Below are positions 15,027 to 18,271 of a stretch of 18,271 nt of DNA, piece after piece. The stretch is from assembly GCA_021791075.1 (NCBI GenBank), contig JAJYXH010000049.1, positions 1 to 18,271 of the forward strand. The letters run 5' to 3'. The first letter of the stretch is position 1; each line of letters begins with the position of its first letter. This DNA is from Microcaldota archaeon (lineage in GTDB: Archaea > Micrarchaeota > Micrarchaeia > Micrarchaeales > CABMGC01). Both the position numbers and the translations under genes were made by a program. The notes beneath the pieces were generated by a model, which saw only the letters and a program-made list of their open reading frames with translations, was not told the origin of the DNA and ran no database searches.

Positions 15027-15111
15027 TGGAACACGGCCTTTTCTTTATAACCCAGTTATAAATATAAATTTATATACGTATTGGACAGCACAACCTGCTA
15101 ACTCAAGAGAC

Positions 15112-16167
15112 CTATCCGATGAGCTTGAGTATCTCGTCCTTCTCCTTTCCTAGTGAGTCTCTTATCGGGTTGAGCAGTCTTGATATCCCAGAACCGACGC
15201 TGTTCTTGAGATCCATCGGATGAAGCTTCTTCCCGGCAAATGCATCCTCGAGCTCTCTGTACGAGGCAAACTCTACGTCGCCTCCGTACTTCTCGCTCCT
15301 CTCTACCTTAAATCTATTGTTTATCGGGAATAACACATACTTACAGAGTTCCAGTATGGGGTTGTTCTCTACAACTCCGTCAGGGCACCACGCGTGCTTC
15401 AAAGTTGCCTTGACTTCCTCGTCGGTTGCGAGGATCGGTATTGCGGACCCTGGCTTCGACTTGCTCATCTTCATCGCGGCTACTATCTCCTCCTTCTCAG
15501 CTCCGTCGGTTATCTTTGGCGGTTCGGCGAGGCTTGCAAGCAGGTGGTGGTGTAGGGGAACTATCTCGCCTAGGTTCATCTCATGGAAGAGCTCCTTTGC
15601 CAGCATGTGTATCCTCCTCTGGTCCATTCCTGCGTGCGGTATATCGGCCCCCATTGCGTGTATGTCCAGAGCCTGCATTATCGGGTATATGTACTGCGAG
15701 ACGTGGAGCGTGTCCTTCTCGCTCCTGCCCTGTATTATGAGCGTCCTTGTGGCCCTTGCGATGGTCACCTTCCTTGCCATCCTTATCACGAGCTTCCAGT
15801 ACTCGTCATTCCCCTTGTAGAGGTCCGATCCGAGAACGACCTTCGTGTTGGGGCAGACTACGTTGAATAGCCTCTTGTAGAACCCGGCAACCTTCACGAT
15901 CTTCTCCCAGTCGCCGCCGAGCTTGTTGTTTGCCACGGTATGCCAGTCCGCAAGCAGGATCTGCGTCTTTATTCCGGCCTTGTCAAGGTCGTTGATCTTC
16001 TTTCCGGCAACAAGGACATGCCCAATGTGCGGCATCCCGCTTATCTCGAATCCGATGTAATGGGTAGGACGGCTCTTTGTCTCAAGTAGCTTCCTGAGCT
16101 CGTCCTCAGTGACGACCTCCTCGAGCGGCTCGGACCTTATCAGCGTAAGCTTTGTCTCTATGTCCAT
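15112..16167 (-). CDS. tyrS: Tyrosyl-tRNA synthetase, archaeal type
   Basis: This 351-aa class Ic synthetase charges tRNA-Tyr. HIGH is intact (PHIGH, 47-50) and so is KMSKS (233-237). MDQRRIHMLAKE (181-192) and YPIMQALDIHAMGADI are typical of the archaeal/eukaryotic TyrRS, which lacks the bacterial S4-like C-terminal domain. Length is normal for the archaeal form. A TTTTATTA box lies about 30 bp upstream of the ATG, so the leader is only a few nucleotides. It is divergent from ftsZ. Confidence 0.95.
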   Translation of the reverse strand: MDIETKLTLIRSEPLEEVVTEDELRKLLETKSRPTHYIGFEISGMPHIGHVLVAGKKINDLDKAGIKTQILLADWHTVANNKLGGDWEKIVKVAGFYKRLFNVVCPNTKVVLGSDLYKGNDEYWKLVIRMARKVTIARATRTLIIQGRSEKDTLHVSQYIYPIMQALDIHAMGADIPHAGMDQRRIHMLAKELFHEMNLGEIVPLHHHLLASLAEPPKITDGAEKEEIVAAMKMSKSKPGSAIPILATDEEVKATLKHAWCPDGVVENNPILELCKYVLFPINNRFKVERSEKYGGDVEFASYRELEDAFAGKKLHPMDLKNSVGSGISRLLNPIRDSLGKEKDEILKLIG

Positions 16168-16193
16168 GGTTTCAGATAGTAATGGTTAGTAAC

Positions 16194-16201
16194 TAATAAA
16201 A
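16194..16201 (-). promoter_or_regulatory. TATA-like box of tyrS
   Basis: TTTTATTA is centred about 30 bp upstream of the tyrS ATG. With the ftsZ box at 16232-16239 it makes a short divergent promoter region. Confidence 0.45.
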
Positions 16202-16231
16202 GGCTAGTGCAGCCCTGAATTTTCGGTAGCA

Positions 16232-16239
16232 TTTTTAAT
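16232..16239 (+). promoter_or_regulatory. TATA-like box of ftsZ-secE
   Basis: TTTTTAAT predicts a start near 16261. That excludes the GTG at 16248 as the ftsZ start and supports the ATG at 16293. Confidence 0.45.
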
Positions 16240-16292
16240 CCTTTGCAGTGTATTACACTCAGTGCGACAGATCCGTTAGAGAGAATGATCAT

Positions 16293-17399
16293 ATGCCCGA
16301 ACCAACCCCACCTCCAGCCGGAGAGACGATGTCCGTGGATGACGAGGAGCTGCTCAAGTTCATAGAGTCGGCTAAGCCCAAGATCTACGTTGTCGGGACG
16401 GGAGGCAGCGGATCAAATACTGCAACAAGGATGTCGGAGCTGAACATAGAGGGCACGACGCTCATAGCGATGAATACTGACGCATCGCACCTTGCAAAGA
16501 CGAGGTCCACTAGGAAGCTTCTTCTTGGAAAGAAGTCAACCAGGGGACTCGGGGCGGGAAGTGATCCCAAGGTTGGGGAGGAGGCGGCGATAGAGAGCAA
16601 GGACGAGATAAGGCACCTTCTAAGCGACGCGCAGCTCGTCTTCCTCACGTGCGGGCTGGGCGGCGGAACGGGGACAGGGTCTATACCGATAATAGCGCAT
16701 GAGGCAAAGGAGGCGGGCGCGCTGACAGTTGCGATAGTGACGCTTCCATTCACGAGCGAGGGCAAGGTCAGGATGAGGAATGCACTTGAGGGGCTTGCGA
16801 AGCTCAAGAGATTCACCGATACAACGATAATAATACCTAACGACAAGCTTCTTGCCGTGGCTCCGGACCTGCCGCTCAACATGGCGTTCAGGATAAGCGA
16901 TGAGATACTCGCAAAGGCGACCAAGGGGATAATAGAGATGGTTACGAAGCCGGGCATGGTAAACCTTGACTTTGCCGACCTTAGGACGGTGATCAAGGAC
17001 TCCGGATATGCGGTCATAGGCATAGGAGAGGCCAACTCAACGCAGGCATCGGACAGGTCGATAATAGCGATAGAGAATACGCTGAAGAGCCCTCTACTTG
17101 ATGTCAACCTCTCCACTGCAAAGAAGGCGCTTGTCAACATAATCGGCGGAGACGACCTTACGTTGAGAGAGGCGGAGAATATCTTCCAGGAGGTCTCCGG
17201 CAGGATAAGCGAGGATGCGATGATGAAGTGGGGCGCGAGGATAGACCCCTCGCTCCAGAAGAACGTTCTCAGGATAATGGTGGTGCTCAGCGGCGTCGAG
17301 TTTGCCGAGTATACTGAGAACGGAATAAAGAAGAGGATCATAGAGCAGTCCGACGTGGACCTCGACAAGATATTTGAGGAGGAGCAGGTCAAGAAGTGA
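16293..17399 (+). CDS. ftsZ: Cell-division GTPase FtsZ
   Basis: The 368-aa protein polymerises with GTP into the division ring. It has the N-terminal nucleotide-binding GTGGSGSNT (35-43), the tubulin signature GGGTGTG (123-129) and the T7 loop NLDFADLRTVI (224-234). The T7 Asp residues D226 and D229 complete the GTPase site of the next subunit. The C-terminal FtsZ domain follows, with a short charged tail and no long linker. The N-terminal 29 residues are an acidic, Pro-rich extension. The ATG at 16293 is preceded by TGATC at 2 nt, and the promoter position excludes the earlier GTG at 16248. The last 4 nt overlap secE, a gene order common in archaea. Confidence 0.96.
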   Translation: MPEPTPPPAGETMSVDDEELLKFIESAKPKIYVVGTGGSGSNTATRMSELNIEGTTLIAMNTDASHLAKTRSTRKLLLGKKSTRGLGAGSDPKVGEEAAIESKDEIRHLLSDAQLVFLTCGLGGGTGTGSIPIIAHEAKEAGALTVAIVTLPFTSEGKVRMRNALEGLAKLKRFTDTTIIIPNDKLLAVAPDLPLNMAFRISDEILAKATKGIIEMVTKPGMVNLDFADLRTVIKDSGYAVIGIGEANSTQASDRSIIAIENTLKSPLLDVNLSTAKKALVNIIGGDDLTLREAENIFQEVSGRISEDAMMKWGARIDPSLQKNVLRIMVVLSGVEFAEYTENGIKKRIIEQSDVDLDKIFEEEQVKK

Positions 17400-17590
17400 A
17401 CGGTGTAGAAGTGAGGCTAAATCCTATAAAGTCATTCAAGAGTTTCTGGGCTGACGCAAAGCATGTGCTCAGCGTGAGCTACAGGCCCGACATCGACACG
17501 TTCAGAAGGACGCTCAAGGTGGTGATAATAGGAGTGCTTGTTCTCGGGGTTCTGGGCTTCATAGTATACGAGATAATTAATCTCATCTGA
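17396..17590 (+). CDS. secE: Preprotein translocase subunit SecE (Sec61 gamma)
   Basis: The 64-aa protein has a basic amphipathic helix (KSFWADAKHVLSVSYRPDIDTFRRTLK, about 15-41) and one membrane helix (42-63), as in archaeal SecE/Sec61 gamma. It clamps SecY in the protein-conducting channel. The GTG start overlaps the ftsZ stop by 4 nt, so the two are translationally coupled. Other archaea often have nusG (spt5) next, but here a gene with its own promoter follows. Confidence 0.9.
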   Translation: MNGVEVRLNPIKSFKSFWADAKHVLSVSYRPDIDTFRRTLKVVIIGVLVLGVLGFIVYEIINLI

Positions 17591-17600
17591 TCCTGCCAAC

Positions 17601-17609
17601 AAATATATA
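17601..17609 (+). promoter_or_regulatory. TATA box of the NFACT-R gene (leaderless)
   Basis: AAATATATA is centred about 26 bp upstream of the ATG at 17632, so transcription should begin at the start codon. It lies in the 41-nt gap after secE. Confidence 0.65.
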
Positions 17610-17631
17610 GCTGCCTGGGCATATAGTTGTG

Positions 17632-18271
17632 ATGGACATTACCATAGACTTCACCAAGTCTGCACAGGAGAACGCGCAGCAGTACTTCGGCTCATCGAAG
17701 AAGGCGAAGTGGAAAGCTGCAGGCGCGGAGAAGGCGGTAAAGGAGCTCGAGGAGGAGCTGGGCAAGGAGAGCGGCAAGGCCGAGGAGAGGAAGGAGATAC
17801 GCAGGATCGTGGAGAGGGAGTGGTATGAGAAGTTCAACTGGTTCTACACGAGCACCAACATGCTCGTCATAGGTGGCAGGAGTGCGCAGCAGAACGAGCT
17901 GGTAAACTCGAAGTACTTCGGGAGCAACGACCTCTTCTTCCATGCGGACATATTCGGCGCTTCAGTGACGATCATGAAGGATGGTGTAGACTCCACCCCC
18001 GATGCGAGGGAGGAAGCCGCGCAGTTTGCCGCATGCTACTCAAGCGCATGGGAGAACCGGGCCTCTACAGATGTCTACTCGGTAAAGAGGGACCAAGTCT
18101 CGAAGTCGACCGGAAAGGGTTCACTTGGAACGGGAAGCTTTCTCATCACCGGCGAGCGCGAGTGGTTCAGAAGGCTTCAACTCGAGCTGTGCGCATACAT
18201 AGAGGAAGGAAGTTCTGACAAGACCCCGTTCAGGGTGGTTCCTTCACTGACTGCCGAGAGGCGAAATACAA
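17632..18271 (+). CDS. NFACT-R (DUF814) protein lacking the N-terminal NFACT half; 3' end outside window
   Basis: At least 213 codons are present and the frame runs off the right edge. Residues 1-30 (IDFTKSAQENAQQYF...KKAKWKAAGA) match the segment that joins the middle helical region of RqcH/NEMF proteins to the coiled coil. Residues about 31-63 are a charged coiled coil. From 65 (WYEKFNWFYTS...LVIGGRSAQQNE...DLFFHADIFGA...AACYSSAW) lies the NFACT-R domain. RqcH/NEMF binds peptidyl-tRNA on stalled 60S/50S subunits. The N-terminal NFACT-N and HhH domains, which hold the tRNA-contacting DR motif of RqcH, are absent. The upstream DNA encodes SecE, and the ATG sits at leaderless distance from a TATA box, so the short form looks real. 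Confidence 0.85.
   Translation, partial: MDITIDFTKSAQENAQQYFGSSKKAKWKAAGAEKAVKELEEELGKESGKAEERKEIRRIVEREWYEKFNWFYTSTNMLVIGGRSAQQNELVNSKYFGSNDLFFHADIFGASVTIMKDGVDSTPDAREEAAQFAACYSSAWENRASTDVYSVKRDQVSKSTGKGSLGTGSFLITGEREWFRRLQLELCAYIEEGSSDKTPFRVVPSLTAERRNT

Noticed and set aside
16385..17392. 335-codon open frame opposite ftsZ
   Set aside because: It is a Ser/Ile-rich mirror of the ftsZ coding strand, and ftsZ is certain.
1..18271. CRISPR array, rRNA or tRNA genes
   Set aside because: No spaced direct repeats and no cloverleaf or rRNA core sequences were seen on either strand.

Overview
The window is archaeal. It carries an archaeal-type TyrRS, a type-2 IleRS, the ftsZ-secE gene pair, and TATA boxes about 25 bp upstream of several start codons (leaderless transcription). 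SD motifs match the archaeal 16S tail GGAUCACCUCC. The dense packing and heavy AGG/ATA codon use would suit a small-genome lineage such as Micrarchaeota/ARMAN or a Thermoplasmata relative. That placement is an inference, not shown by a marker gene.

Region 1 (1-4830) is accessory in character. A foldable, possibly transcribed RNA element lies near the left edge. A tandem Lrp-type regulator (minus strand) is followed by a long AT-rich gap with an inverted repeat around a TATA box. Three small unrecognised genes follow on the plus strand: a Cys/His mini-protein, a 41-aa peptide and a 123-aa basic protein. Next is a complete IS481-like element, 2516-3535, with 28-bp terminal inverted repeats. Its transposase seems to have lost the first catalytic Asp. 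A HAD phosphatase gene starts right beside the element, and the C-terminal scrap of an IS66 transposase lies downstream of it.

Region 2 (4830-9900) begins with a 660-aa protein that joins a canonical Fic domain to a long HEAT-like helical tail. Convergent to it is an alkaline-phosphatase-superfamily phosphodiesterase, followed by a fused two-domain GMP synthase. A four-CxxC zinc mini-protein is divergent from guaA.

Region 3 (9900-16200) is mostly housekeeping. It holds ileS, a CDP-alcohol phosphatidyltransferase with a large catalytic-loop insertion, a DUF192 protein translationally linked to it, a ZIP metal transporter and tyrS.

Region 4 (16200-18271) holds ftsZ overlapping secE, then the start of a gene for the C-terminal half of an NFACT/RqcH-type ribosome quality-control protein. 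That gene has its own leaderless promoter, so the missing N-terminal half looks like a real split rather than a mis-called start.

Three convergent gene pairs end 0, 2 or 4 nt apart, so their mRNAs must overlap. Several genes use the same start context, TGATC exactly 2 nt before ATG. No tRNA, rRNA or CRISPR array was found. The points most worth following are the Fic-HEAT protein, the split NFACT gene, the small-gene cluster at 1698-2414, the foldable RNA at 50-135 and the IS481 copy with a missing catalytic residue.
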